This document shows positions 1-8,826 of a stretch of 64,000 bases of DNA, in pieces. A program made the translations under genes and the position numbers. The notes under the pieces were generated by a model. It was given only the letters and a program-made list of their open reading frames with translations. It did no database searches and was not told the origin of the DNA. The stretch covers positions 434,001 through 498,000 of the forward strand of contig NC_013158.1 in assembly GCF_000023945.1 (NCBI RefSeq), read 5' to 3'. The DNA is from Halorhabdus utahensis DSM 12940. GTDB taxonomy: Archaea; Halobacteriota; Halobacteria; Halobacteriales; Haloarculaceae. The stretch's first letter is position 1; every line of letters begins with the position of its first letter.

Positions 1-328
1 TCCGCGTTGTGGGGGGGACCTGACGACGTTCGCGCTCGGGGGTGAAAAAGCCACGGCGGTGGTGTGTGAATCCTGTGGGTTCAGTGGGGTTCCGGCATCT
101 CACCGATACGAGGGCGGCGAGCCCGAGAGTTGGGACCGGGCGATGGAACGGTTCGAGAGCGAAAACCTATCGGCGGAGCGCACCTGTCTGATCGGCCGGG
201 AAGCTGGTGTTCGGATCCCGTTCGACGAGCCGGATGCCGAGACGAAGCCCGGGATCGATATCGACGACTTCGAAGCGACGGTGACCGTTGCAGCGTCGCT
301 CGATGCAGGAGCAGAAGACGAGTCCTGA
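1..328 (+). CDS. Zinc-ribbon protein, C-terminal part (start lies outside the window)
   Basis: The frame is open from base 2 to the TGA at 326-328, giving about 108 visible residues. It begins PRCGGDL and continues to VVCESCGF, so two CxxC-type knuckles about 18 residues apart form a zinc ribbon; the first Cys is probably just before the window. An internal GTG at 59 would give 89 residues but would cut the ribbon in half, so it is unlikely to be the real start. The rest is acidic with no recognisable domain. Small haloarchaeal zinc ribbons of this kind are common and mostly of unknown role. It converges on the salactin gene with 7 bp between the stops. Confidence 0.7.
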   Translation, partial: PRCGGDLTTFALGGEKATAVVCESCGFSGVPASHRYEGGEPESWDRAMERFESENLSAERTCLIGREAGVRIPFDEPDAETKPGIDIDDFEATVTVAASLDAGAEDES

Positions 329-335
329 GACGGTT

Positions 336-1400
336 TCAGTCGTCGTTCTCGGCTTCCGCCTCGGCCTCGGCCTCGTCCGCATCCTCGGCAGACGCAGCGG
401 CGGCCGTCGCCGTGCCGTCGCGCTCTTCCTCCGAGCGGGCTGCCACCAGCGCGCCCTGGGCGACGCTGTAAAGCGGATTCTCGGCGCGGTCGACCCCCTG
501 AATCGAGAACGGCAGGTCCGCCTCTGCGAGCCGTTCGGCGAACAGTTCCTCGAAGCCATCCGGCGTCGAGGTCCCGCCGGTGACGACGACTGGGACGTCA
601 AGCCCCTCCTCGATGTCCTCCTCGTCGACCTCGTTGATGATGTTCTCGATGACGTAATCGAGTAAGTTGTCGTAGTAGATGCTCAACGCGCCCTCGATCC
701 CGCCGACGTCGGTCTCGAAGTCCAGCGCGAAGTCCTCCTCCTTGACCGAGGTGACCTTGTCGACGGGCGTCCCGGTCGCCTGGGCGGCCTTTTCGTCGAT
801 CCAGTCGCCACCCCGAGCGATCGAGAACTTCATGACCGGCACGGCGTAGTACGACAGGCAGACGTTGGTCATGCCGGCCCCGAAGCTGATGCCCAGCCCG
901 GTGAACTCCTTGTCGGCCAGTTCCGAGTAGATGACCGCCATCCCCTCGTTGATCGGTTCGGGATCGTAGCCCATGTCACTGAGCAGCGACTCGACGGTCT
1001 TCTGGTGGTACAGCGTCGACGTATCGTCGTCGATCGGATCGGCCGGCACCGAGAAGAACAGTCGCTCGCTCGGATACTGGGGATCACCGACCACCTGTTC
1101 GGTGATGAGTTTGATCATCGGGATCGCCGACTTCTCGTCGCTCGAGAGGATCCCAGCCTGCATCGGCCGGCGCGTCTCCTCGTTGAAGATGTTCGCGAAG
1201 TTGAGCGCGTCGTCCCCGACGATGTACACCTGATCGTCCTTGCGGATGTGCAATACGTCGCTCCGAGACAGCATCTGATCGGCCATGTCGCTATAGTCGA
1301 TCTCGACGAACGAGTTGCGCTGTTGTACGAAGACGGTCTCGTCACCTTCCTGTCGGGCGGACAGAAGGTTCATCGTCCCCACGTCAAGTCCCTTTGCCAT
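336..1400 (-). CDS. Salactin-type actin homologue
   Basis: 354-residue actin/Hsp70-fold ATPase. Visible are the phosphate-1 loop near the N terminus ([10 protein letters not shown]), a central [13 protein letters not shown] phosphate-2 type loop and the adenosine motif [12 protein letters not shown], followed by an acidic Ala/Glu tail of about 30 residues. Haloarchaeal members of this family are called salactin, a dynamically unstable filament shown in Halobacterium to matter for growth or division at low phosphate (established knowledge). The start at MAKG (1400) is chosen over an ATG 15 nt upstream because a TATA-like box at 1422-1431 is centred 27 nt from it. The gene stands alone; the next minus-strand gene ends at 1574. 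Confidence 0.88.
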   Translation of the reverse strand: MAKGLDVGTMNLLSARQEGDETVFVQQRNSFVEIDYSDMADQMLSRSDVLHIRKDDQVYIVGDDALNFANIFNEETRRPMQAGILSSDEKSAIPMIKLITEQVVGDPQYPSERLFFSVPADPIDDDTSTLYHQKTVESLLSDMGYDPEPINEGMAVIYSELADKEFTGLGISFGAGMTNVCLSYYAVPVMKFSIARGGDWIDEKAAQATGTPVDKVTSVKEEDFALDFETDVGGIEGALSIYYDNLLDYVIENIINEVDEEDIEEGLDVPVVVTGGTSTPDGFEELFAERLAEADLPFSIQGVDRAENPLYSVAQGALVAARSEEERDGTATAAAASAEDADEAEAEAEAENDD

Positions 1401-1421
1401 GAAGGGACATAGCACCAGGGG

Positions 1422-1431
1422 TTAGAAATAA
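1422..1431 (-). promoter_or_regulatory. TATA box of the salactin gene
   Basis: Reading the minus strand, TTATTTCTAA is centred about 27 nt before the MAKG start codon. That fits a leaderless haloarchaeal transcript and supports 1400 as the start. Confidence 0.5.
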
Positions 1432-1573
1432 TTTGTTGTCGGCTTGTCGTTCACGAACCGACAGTTAAACCCAATTTGTCAAACTGGAATTGTATCCTCA
1501 CAGGAGGCCTGTTGATGGCTGCATCGACGATCGCGCCGGTTTCGAACAGAGCGAGAACGTGGCTCGCTCGTTG

Positions 1574-2551
1574 TCAGTCGAACAGTCGCCGCCGGAGTGC
1601 CGCGAGTCGTCCCTCGCCGTCGAGGCCAACCACCCGCTCTCGCAAGCGAGCGAGCAGGCCCGGGCGGTCGACCCCAGTCTCGACATCGTCGTCTGCCTGT
1701 TGTTGCTCGCGCATTGCGGCAAGCGCCGAGACCTGATCGTCCGGACTCTCAGTCCGTGCCGTCGCGTCCTCGCCACCCTGGAGTTTTCGCAACCCGTCGA
1801 CCGCGTCATCAACGGAGCCACCGGCGGATCTGGTCTCCGTGACAGCATCGACGTTGTCCCCAACGTTGCCCACCTCCGCGGCATCAGGCATGTCGAATTC
1901 GAGCCGTTTCGTGGTCGGTTCGGCCTCGACGCCCCCCCACGTCAACGAGGAGTCAGCCATCGCGTCGTCGATGTCCGCACGAACGTCCTCGTCGCTGACG
2001 TCGTCTGTCGCGGAATCAGCCTCGCCGGACTGGGGACCCTCGGTCGGCTGCTCGGTGGCGCGGTCGATGTACTGCGCGACCAGCGCCGCCCCGGTCGCCC
2101 CCACCAGCAACGCGACACCAACGGCATAGAGACTGATTACGCTGGTGTCGTTGGCTTCACTCCATTGCCATGGATACACCCGCGTGAACCAGAGGATCGA
2201 CACCAGACAGATGGTCGTCCCGATCGCGCTGACTGCATGCGTGCGACGGCCAACTGGCAACAGGATAACGACCGCCAGCGTGACCGCAGGAACCATGAGC
2301 GATCCGGAGACGAGCGCAATCTCACGCAGCAACCAGTAGCGGTCGGTCCCGGCAGGCGCGGTTCCACTGTACAGAAACACGACAAGTGCGACAAAACCGA
2401 ACGTAACGCCGGCGAAGAACAGCCCGAAACCGCTGTAGATCTCCGGGCGACTCGTGTCGGCTTCGACGTATCGCCGGTACGTCGCAACCAGCCTGCTCTC
2501 GCCGCCGGGTGTCTCTGCGTCTGTGTTCGACGATGGCCCGTCCCCACTCAT
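1574..2551 (-). CDS. Four-TM membrane protein with long acidic cytoplasmic tail
   Basis: 325 residues from the MSGDGPSSN start; an ATG 27 nt upstream would add MALEPYHEP. Four hydrophobic segments lie in the first half (FFAGVTFGFVALVVFLY, then LVSGSLMVPAVTLAVVILL, a segment ending SILWFT, and LYAVGVALLVGATGAALVA). They are followed by about 170 hydrophilic, acidic, low-complexity residues ending in a basic patch (LRERVVGLDGEGRLAALRRR). I do not recognise a functional family; similar haloarchaeal proteins are annotated only as membrane proteins or permease-like. It follows salactin's promoter by about 150 bp on the same strand, so a functional link is possible but unproven. Confidence 0.7.
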   Translation of the reverse strand: MSGDGPSSNTDAETPGGESRLVATYRRYVEADTSRPEIYSGFGLFFAGVTFGFVALVVFLYSGTAPAGTDRYWLLREIALVSGSLMVPAVTLAVVILLPVGRRTHAVSAIGTTICLVSILWFTRVYPWQWSEANDTSVISLYAVGVALLVGATGAALVAQYIDRATEQPTEGPQSGEADSATDDVSDEDVRADIDDAMADSSLTWGGVEAEPTTKRLEFDMPDAAEVGNVGDNVDAVTETRSAGGSVDDAVDGLRKLQGGEDATARTESPDDQVSALAAMREQQQADDDVETGVDRPGLLARLRERVVGLDGEGRLAALRRRLFD

Positions 2552-2700
2552 AGGTTCATGGTATGGTTCAAGCGCCATAATTATAGGTATTTATCGTGTT
2601 CCATGTCGCTAGCTCACCGTCACGACCGGGGAGCGACTACCGGGGATCGAGTTCAGCACCGCCCGAAAAGCCCTTGCAAGGTGGGGACGGAAGGGCAGGT

Positions 2701-3363
2701 ATGCGCTGTATCGCTCACCGTGGCTTCGCTGGGTTATATCCCGAAAACACCCTGACAGCGGTCCGGCAGGCGGCTGCGCAGGCGGACATGATCGAGGTCG
2801 ACGTCCGACGATGCGCCTCGGGAGAACTGGTCGTCTTCCACGACGAGACTGTCGACCGCCTCACCGACGAGACTGGCGCGGTTGCGGAGTACACGGCCGC
2901 CGAACTCGCCGACATGGACATCGACGGGTCCGGGGAAGGGGTTCCGGAGCTGTCCGCGGTGCTCGAAGCCGTGCCGCCAGACGTGGGCCTGGATCTCGAG
3001 CTCAAGGAGTCGGGTCTGATCGAAGACGTACGGGAAGCCGTCAAGGGGGCAGACGTCGACGTCTGGCTCTCGTCGTTCGACACGGACGTGGTCGCGCGGG
3101 CGACAGAAACGACGGACGTTCCGGTCGTCTTGATCGTCGACGATGCCTCCGAGGCCGCGATCGAGCGGGCGGCGGGTCTCGGCTGTGCGGGAATCGCCCC
3201 CCACTGGCGTCTCATCGATTTTGCACTGATCGAGCGGGCGCATCGCTCGGATCTGGCAGTCTACGCCTGGCCGATCAACGACATCGACCGTGCAGCGTCG
3301 CTCCAGAAGATGGACGTTGACGGGATCGTCGCCGAAGAACCGACCGCCTGTACCGGCGACTAG
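2701..3363 (+). CDS. Glycerophosphodiester phosphodiesterase
   Basis: 220 residues. The start is set at MRCIAHRG, because the open frame upstream (from 2596) carries no family sequence. GDPD hallmarks are in place: the N-terminal HRG catalytic motif, the PENTLTAV segment, IEVDVRR with metal-binding acids, FHDETVDRLTDETG, and DLELKE further in. The enzyme hydrolyses glycerophosphodiesters to glycerol-3-phosphate (or the archaeal glycerol-1-phosphate counterpart) and an alcohol. No signal peptide is visible, so it should be cytoplasmic. Its TAG stop overlaps the stop of the convergent 7-TM gene by four bases (CTAG). Confidence 0.87.
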   Translation: MRCIAHRGFAGLYPENTLTAVRQAAAQADMIEVDVRRCASGELVVFHDETVDRLTDETGAVAEYTAAELADMDIDGSGEGVPELSAVLEAVPPDVGLDLELKESGLIEDVREAVKGADVDVWLSSFDTDVVARATETTDVPVVLIVDDASEAAIERAAGLGCAGIAPHWRLIDFALIERAHRSDLAVYAWPINDIDRAASLQKMDVDGIVAEEPTACTGD

Positions 3364-4094
3364 AGTCGGGCAAGATTCTGTCGGAGCTTGATGTTTGCCG
3401 TCATCAGCGCTGTGGCTGCCATGATCACGAAGACGATCTGGACGTGGAGAACGATCGCTCGATCGATCCCGACGAAGACGACGAGTTCGATCACGGGAAC
3501 GAACGCACCGAAGGCCAACACCGGGAGCAGATGGCGCAACAGCGTATCCAGCATCGTCCCCTGGACCATCGATCGTGATAGCTGGGTCCGGCCGTGCCAG
3601 TACCCGTACGCGGTGAATGCGACTGCGCCGACGCCTGCCAGGGCAACGACGGTTCGCTCCTCGACGCCGGCCAGTTCGCCGAGAAATACCGCAACGACGA
3701 CGAGAGATAACGCCAGGACAGTTGGCTCGCGTAGCGTATCTGTCTCGTCAGTGCGGTCGTCCGTCGGCGTCGCCTGGCGGGCGATGAGCCGCATCGTCAG
3801 CGCCAGCAGCAAGACGAACCCAAGCAAAACGGTGCGCCGGATGGCCGGCATCGCCGGGGTGACGATCTGGAGGACTCCGATGATACCGTAGAGCGCCGCG
3901 GCCACGCCAACGCCGGCGAGATAGGTCCAGATCGACGCCTGGGACGGGAGCTGACTCGCGCGTCGGTTCCAGAGGGCATAGACCCCGAACCGGACCCCGA
4001 GGACGCCGATCAACACGAACCCGACGAAGTAGATGAACGTCAGGTTCGGATTCCCGGCAATCTCCTGTAGCGATACCTCCCAACCACCGATCAT
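3360..4094 (-). CDS. Seven-TM protein of unknown function
   Basis: 244 residues with about seven hydrophobic segments, among them IYFVGFVLIGVLGVRFGVYA, WTYLAGVGVAAALYGIIGVL, VLLGFVLLLALTMRL, VLALSLVVVAVFLGELAG, TVVALAGVGAVAFTAYGYW and two at the C terminus. The seventh helix has no lysine in a rhodopsin context, so it is not a retinal protein. It lies 54 bp downstream of the HEAT-pseudokinase gene on the same strand, which suggests an operon. The loop after TM3 (ARQATPTDDRTDETDTLREP) is hydrophilic and could be a cytoplasmic contact site. Role unknown. Confidence 0.65.
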   Translation of the reverse strand: MIGGWEVSLQEIAGNPNLTFIYFVGFVLIGVLGVRFGVYALWNRRASQLPSQASIWTYLAGVGVAAALYGIIGVLQIVTPAMPAIRRTVLLGFVLLLALTMRLIARQATPTDDRTDETDTLREPTVLALSLVVVAVFLGELAGVEERTVVALAGVGAVAFTAYGYWHGRTQLSRSMVQGTMLDTLLRHLLPVLAFGAFVPVIELVVFVGIDRAIVLHVQIVFVIMAATALMTANIKLRQNLARL

Positions 4095-4148
4095 GGACGG
4101 TCACCGCTGGTTCGGTAAATCATGGTGGATAGCCATCTGTCCGATCGT

Positions 4149-5618
4149 TCACGGCCGCTCACTTCCGTCACCCTCACGGCCGGTCAGTTCGTCATGCACA
4201 CGCACCAGATCCTGTCGCAAGTCATTTATCGTTTCGTATCTCCGGAGCGTCCGCTTGGCCATCGCCTTGGTGATCACGCTGTCGATGTCGTCGGGTACGT
4301 CGACCACGAGTGAGGGGATGGGCGGGGCCGCGCTCATGACGTCCTCGCGGATGGTTTCGAACTCGCCGAGAAACGGGGGCCGACCCGTAAGCAACCGATA
4401 GAGGACGGCCCCGAGGTGGTAGACGTCGGTCGTGTGATCGATCCGGCCGAACTGGCGGTCGTAGTACTCGGGAGCCGCATATCGCGGGTCGAGACACGAG
4501 GCCGGCGTGACGTGAAACCGGTAGACCTCGAGCAAGCCGACGTTGATGAGTGCCGCCCCTGACCCCGTCGCCTGCTCGTCAGTGATCCCGGGAAGCCCGA
4601 TCGTGCGCGGATCGAGCCCGCCGTGGATCACGCCGTGTCGATGGGCGTGTGCGAGCGCATCGGCGATGTCGATCCCGATCGATATGGCCACGGAAGGATC
4701 GACCGGGGTAACGCGATCGGCGAGGGTCGTCTCGTAGAGGTCGGTCGCGGCCCAGGGCTGGGGCGTGGCGTTCCAGTCATGGACCGTTGCGATGTTGGGA
4801 TGCGCGTCGATCCCTTGCCACCGGTCGAGTGCCGCACAGAGCTCTTCCTCGAAGGACCCGAGTTCGTCCGACGGTGGGCGGTGGAACAACCGCAGCGCAA
4901 GTGCACGCTCGACGCCCTCGTCGACAGTCAGGACGCGGGCCACGTCGGCATACCGGCCGCGGTGCTGGCCCGATAACATCATCAGTTCCTCGAAGCGGCT
5001 GTACTCGACGATCTCCGAAAGTCGCTCGAACAGTTGATTCCATCGCTGGCGTTCGGTCGTGGTCATCCTCTCGCCCCCAGTGGCACCTGCCGAGTCCGAC
5101 TCGTCGTGCCCGGTGAGGTTCGATCCACCACCCAGCTGCTCGCGAGCGGGGTCGTCGTGGCGCTGTGGATCCGCGGGATCGATGACGCTTCGATTCGAGT
5201 CGACGTTTCGCGGGTCGAAGCCACTGTTCGGTGGGCGGACCCGCCCGACATCGTCAGCGGGTGCGTTCCCGCCCGCCTCCGTGCGCTCGGCCGGCCGGTC
5301 ACGGTGACCTGTCGGTGCCTCCATGAGTCCATCGTCGAACCGTCGGGGAAACCTCGTTGCGAGGTATGCAAAGGCGAACTCGACTTCCGCGATATCCCCG
5401 TCGAGGCGGTCGGACAGTCGACCGGCGATGTACGTCACCGTGTCAGGCTCGGCGAGCGCGATCAGACACAGTGCGAACGCGCTGGCGAGCCGCACGGCCG
5501 GATCGTCTTCGTCGAGCAAGCCGATCAGATATGGGAGTTGATCCGCCCCGGCTGCAGGCTCGTCGATGACTGACTGGACCGTCTCGAACGGATCGCGGGT
5601 GTCGTTGGCGTTCGCCAT
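4149..5618 (-). CDS. HEAT-repeat / protein-kinase-like pseudokinase
   Basis: 489 residues. Residues about 10-95 look like HEAT/ARM helices (LPYLIGLLDEDDPAVRLASA). Residues 100-190 are a low-complexity linker. Residues about 208-480 have the fold landmarks of a Hanks-type kinase. The catalytic residues are replaced: the beta-3 Lys position is Arg243 (ALRLF), HRD is HGG (332-334), the following Lys is Asp336, the Asn is Thr339, and the DFG Asp is Asn359. The structural landmarks AAPE (381-384), TDVYHLGAVLYRLLTGRPPF and the alpha-C Glu region remain. It is therefore probably a scaffold or ATP-binding sensor rather than an active kinase. It probably forms an operon with the 7-TM gene downstream and is divergent from the phototaxis operon. 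Confidence 0.8.
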   Translation of the reverse strand: MANANDTRDPFETVQSVIDEPAAGADQLPYLIGLLDEDDPAVRLASAFALCLIALAEPDTVTYIAGRLSDRLDGDIAEVEFAFAYLATRFPRRFDDGLMEAPTGHRDRPAERTEAGGNAPADDVGRVRPPNSGFDPRNVDSNRSVIDPADPQRHDDPAREQLGGGSNLTGHDESDSAGATGGERMTTTERQRWNQLFERLSEIVEYSRFEELMMLSGQHRGRYADVARVLTVDEGVERALALRLFHRPPSDELGSFEEELCAALDRWQGIDAHPNIATVHDWNATPQPWAATDLYETTLADRVTPVDPSVAISIGIDIADALAHAHRHGVIHGGLDPRTIGLPGITDEQATGSGAALINVGLLEVYRFHVTPASCLDPRYAAPEYYDRQFGRIDHTTDVYHLGAVLYRLLTGRPPFLGEFETIREDVMSAAPPIPSLVVDVPDDIDSVITKAMAKRTLRRYETINDLRQDLVRVHDELTGREGDGSERP

Positions 5619-5743
5619 GTGGTACCACGTTCTGTGGTCAGTTGAACGTCAGTGGGTAGGAATATGATAGTTGCGGTGCCACGGCGCCGGTCGAACGCGG
5701 TTTGCCCGTTGTTGGGTTATCATGGCTGAAAATCGGGAGTGAC

Positions 5744-5752
5744 CATTTACGG
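5744..5752 (+). promoter_or_regulatory. Putative TATA box of the phototaxis operon
   Basis: CATTTACGG is centred about 28 nt before the transducer ATG. It is a weak match, but it would give a leaderless transcript; no Shine-Dalgarno motif is visible at this start. Confidence 0.3.
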
Positions 5753-5776
5753 TAATTCGACCCATCGCGTCTGGTA

Positions 5777-8059
5777 ATGCCAGAGAAACGTACCGGAGTC
5801 CTCCCGTCGTTCGTGCGCGAGCGGTACACCGCACGGCTCGGGGTGGCCCTCGCGTTCGCGGTCGTCATCATGATCGCGTTCGGTGGCGTCATCAGCGCCC
5901 AGACGTCGGGTGAACTCCGCACCGATGTCGAGGACGACCTGACGACACAGTCGAATGCACAGGCCGACCAGCTCGAAACGTGGCTGTCAGCCGTCGAAGG
6001 TGACGTCCGGACGACCACGAAGCTACCCATATTCGGATCGGGAACCGTCGATCAAATCGATCGGGAACTCGAGGCCATGATCGCGAACGGCGACGTTCCT
6101 GCAAACGTGGTCGCCGTCCACTATCTCGACACGGCCGAGATGGAGTTTCTGGTGAGTTCGAGCGACACCATGGAGGGTGTCGATCCGGCTGAACAAGGTG
6201 CGGCGTTTGCGACGGATCCGCCGACGTTCACCAGCCCGGACGAGGTCTACATCTCCCAGCCGTTCTCGGTGCCGATCGTCGATCACCCGATCGTGGCAGC
6301 CATCTCGCCGATCGAGGGCGCGGAGGACCGCGCGCTCGTCTACATGATTGATCTCGAATCCCGGGCGGCAGCCCTCTCGACGAGCGGAGCCACGTCGACC
6401 ATCGTGGTCGACGAGAACGGGCAGTACGTGGCCCATCCAAACACGAGCAAGATCCTCGAACCATACGACGGCCCGGCGATCGAGACGGCCAACGCGACCA
6501 ACGGCTCGTTCCTCCGTCAGGGAGACACTGTCATGGGGATGACGACGATGGGGACTCGCGGCTGGACAGTACTGACCCAGCAGCCCGCCGAGGCAGCCTA
6601 TGCCCTCTCGGCGCAGATCAATTCCGATCTACTGGGCCTGGTGTTGCTCGCGATCATCAACCTGGGACTGATCGGCGTCACTATCGGTTCGAACACGGCC
6701 CTCTCCTTGCGCCGGCTTGCCAACCGCGCGAGTGAGATGGGCGGGGGCGACCTCGACGTCGACCTGACGACCCAGCGTTCAGACGAGATCGGGACGCTCT
6801 ATCGGTCCTTCGCGGAGATGCGCGATTCCCTCAGACGGAAGATCGACGAGGCCGAAACGGCACAGGACGAGGCCGAAACAGCCAGGCAGGAAGCCGAGGC
6901 CGAGCGAGCGGAAATGGAGGCCCTCTCGTCGCATCTCGAAGCGAAGGCGGAGGCCTACAGTGACGTGCTCGACCGCGTCGCCGACGGCGATCTGACCCAG
7001 CGTGTCGATCCGGATAGCGACAACGACGCGATGCGAACGGTCGGTGAAGAACTCAATATCGCGCTCGAAGCCCTCGAAACGACCGTCGCGGACGTCGAAG
7101 CTTTTGCCGAGGACGTCTCCCGATCGAGTGATAGCGTTCGTCGGAACGCCGACCGCGTCGGCGAAGCCAGCCGACAGGTCAGCCAGTCGATCGACGAGAT
7201 CTTCGACGGCGCAAGCGAACAGAGCGAACGGCTCCAGGACATCGCCGCAGAGATGGAAACGCTCTCGGCGTCCGCCGAGGAGGTCGCCAGTTCCGCCCAG
7301 GAAGTGGCCCAGACGTCCCAGCAGGCCGCCGAAGTCGGGGAAACCGGTCGGCGGGCCGCCGAGGATGCGATCGAGGAGATGCACGCCATCGAAGAAGAGA
7401 CCGAACGGACGCGCCAGGCGATCAACGACCTCGATTCGGACCTAGACGAGATCGGCGAGATCGTCGATGTCATCACCGAGATCGTCGAGCAGACGAACAT
7501 GCTTGCGATCAACGCCTCGATCGAAGCCGCCCATTCCAACGGCGGCGAAGGCTTCGCCGTGGTCGCCGACGAGGTCAAGAACCTCGCCGAGGAGACCAAG
7601 GACGCGGCCGGTGACATCGAGGCACGGATCGAGCAGATCCAGGACCAAGCCGGTGAGACTGTCGAGACGATGGAAGCGACGAGCGAGCGGATGGCCGCCG
7701 GTGTCGAGACGGTGACCGAGACAGTCGATTCCCTGGAGACGATCGTCGAGCGGGCTGAGACAGCCGATCAGGGCATCCAGGAGATCGACGCTGCGACGGA
7801 AGACCAGGCCGAAACGGCCCAGCAGGTCATGGCGATGGTCGACGACCTGACGGCGATCAGCCAGCAGACGGTCACGGAGGCAGACACCGTCGCCACGGCG
7901 GCCGACGAACAGACGGATTCCATCGCGGAAGTGACGACGTCGGCCGGCGACCTCCTGGATCGGGCGGACGAACTCCAGTCGCTGCTCGATCGGTTCACCG
8001 TCGAACAGACAGCGACAGACGGTGGCACTGGGAGAATTTCAGGAGGTGATGCCGCATGA
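5777..8059 (+). CDS. htr2: Sensory rhodopsin II transducer, HtrII-type
   Basis: 760-residue methyl-accepting transducer. TM1 is about 20-42; an extracellular Cache-like domain spans about 45-275 with YIDLES-like turns and GWTVLTQQP before TM2; TM2 is about 283-305; a HAMP domain is at about 305-358; a second HAMP-like segment ([10 protein letters not shown]) at about 395-430; and the signalling hairpin with tip [20 protein letters not shown] runs from about 568. Length and architecture match the 765-residue Halobacterium HtrII, which also senses serine outside the cell, rather than the short Natronomonas form. The stop overlaps the rhodopsin start by four bases (ATGA), so receptor and transducer are co-translated. 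Output would go to CheA/CheW, not encoded here. Confidence 0.9.
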   Translation: MPEKRTGVLPSFVRERYTARLGVALAFAVVIMIAFGGVISAQTSGELRTDVEDDLTTQSNAQADQLETWLSAVEGDVRTTTKLPIFGSGTVDQIDRELEAMIANGDVPANVVAVHYLDTAEMEFLVSSSDTMEGVDPAEQGAAFATDPPTFTSPDEVYISQPFSVPIVDHPIVAAISPIEGAEDRALVYMIDLESRAAALSTSGATSTIVVDENGQYVAHPNTSKILEPYDGPAIETANATNGSFLRQGDTVMGMTTMGTRGWTVLTQQPAEAAYALSAQINSDLLGLVLLAIINLGLIGVTIGSNTALSLRRLANRASEMGGGDLDVDLTTQRSDEIGTLYRSFAEMRDSLRRKIDEAETAQDEAETARQEAEAERAEMEALSSHLEAKAEAYSDVLDRVADGDLTQRVDPDSDNDAMRTVGEELNIALEALETTVADVEAFAEDVSRSSDSVRRNADRVGEASRQVSQSIDEIFDGASEQSERLQDIAAEMETLSASAEEVASSAQEVAQTSQQAAEVGETGRRAAEDAIEEMHAIEEETERTRQAINDLDSDLDEIGEIVDVITEIVEQTNMLAINASIEAAHSNGGEGFAVVADEVKNLAEETKDAAGDIEARIEQIQDQAGETVETMEATSERMAAGVETVTETVDSLETIVERAETADQGIQEIDAATEDQAETAQQVMAMVDDLTAISQQTVTEADTVATAADEQTDSIAEVTTSAGDLLDRADELQSLLDRFTVEQTATDGGTGRISGGDAA

Positions 8060-8772
8060 TCGAAGTCGGCATCACGCTCTGGTTCACGCTCGGCACGCTC
8101 GGCATGGCGCTCGGGAGCGTCGGCCTCGCCTACGGGTTCGTCACCCTGTCGAGTGACCGACATCGCGAATACGCCGACGTCGTCGTCGTGACGCTGATCG
8201 CGACGGTCGCCTACGGGCTGATGGCCCTCGGAATCGGCGAGGTTTCGACGGCGAGCGGGGCGGAACTCTTCGTCCCGCGGTACGTCGACTGGCTGTTGAC
8301 GACGCCGTTGCACGTGGTCTTCATCGCACTCATCGCCGGGGCCGGGCGACGACTGATCGCGAAAGCCGCGGCGCTGCAGGCGGCGACGATCGTGCTCGGA
8401 TTCCTCGGTGCAGTGTTCGCGACGCCGCTGAAGGAACTGTTCTTCATCGCGGGTAGCCTGGCGTTCGTCGGCGTCGTCTACCTGCTCGTGGTCGAGGCCG
8501 CCGAGACCGCAACGCACCGCGACGACGTGACCGCGGGGCTCTACCGAAAGCTCCGGAACTTCGTGATCGTGCTCTGGCTGGTCTACCCGGTCATCTGGCT
8601 GCTCGCGCCGACTGGCTACGGGTTCATGGACAACGAAACCGCGTCGCTGGTCATCACGTACATCGACGTGGTGGCGAAAGTTGGCTTCGGCCTGATCGCG
8701 CTCAACGGCCTCCAGACGCTCGAATCGTTCGACGTCTCCGACGCCACCGGGTACGGGGCCGGCGAGGACTGA
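8056..8772 (+). CDS. sop2: Sensory rhodopsin II-like photoreceptor
   Basis: 238-residue, seven-helix retinal protein. By alignment of motifs with NpSRII (constant offset of three), Arg75, Asp78 (Schiff-base counterion, in [11 protein letters not shown]), Phe89 at the pump proton-donor position, Trp174, Tyr177, Trp181, Tyr202, Asp204 and retinal Lys208 are visible. Phe instead of Asp at the donor site marks a sensor rather than a proton pump, and the overlapping transducer gene confirms the role in (probably blue-green) photophobic taxis. Odd points: the residue before the retinal Lys is Ala207, where SRII normally has the signalling Thr, and the Thr189 equivalent is Asp192. Confidence 0.92.
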   Translation: MIEVGITLWFTLGTLGMALGSVGLAYGFVTLSSDRHREYADVVVVTLIATVAYGLMALGIGEVSTASGAELFVPRYVDWLLTTPLHVVFIALIAGAGRRLIAKAAALQAATIVLGFLGAVFATPLKELFFIAGSLAFVGVVYLLVVEAAETATHRDDVTAGLYRKLRNFVIVLWLVYPVIWLLAPTGYGFMDNETASLVITYIDVVAKVGFGLIALNGLQTLESFDVSDATGYGAGED

Positions 8773-8795
8773 ACGAGGCCACGGCCGGGACAAAC

Positions 8796-8802
8796 CCTTA
8801 TC
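8796..8802 (+). promoter_or_regulatory. TATA box before the hydroxyacyl-CoA dehydrogenase-like gene
   Basis: CCTTATC is centred about 28 nt before the ATG at 8827 and predicts a leaderless transcript starting at that ATG. Confidence 0.45.
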
Positions 8803-8826
8803 GGCCCCGCCGTCGATCCACCGTGC

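Noticed and set aside
3360-4094. Second rhodopsin-like 7-TM protein
   Set aside because: No Lys in helix seven and none of the retinal-pocket motifs.
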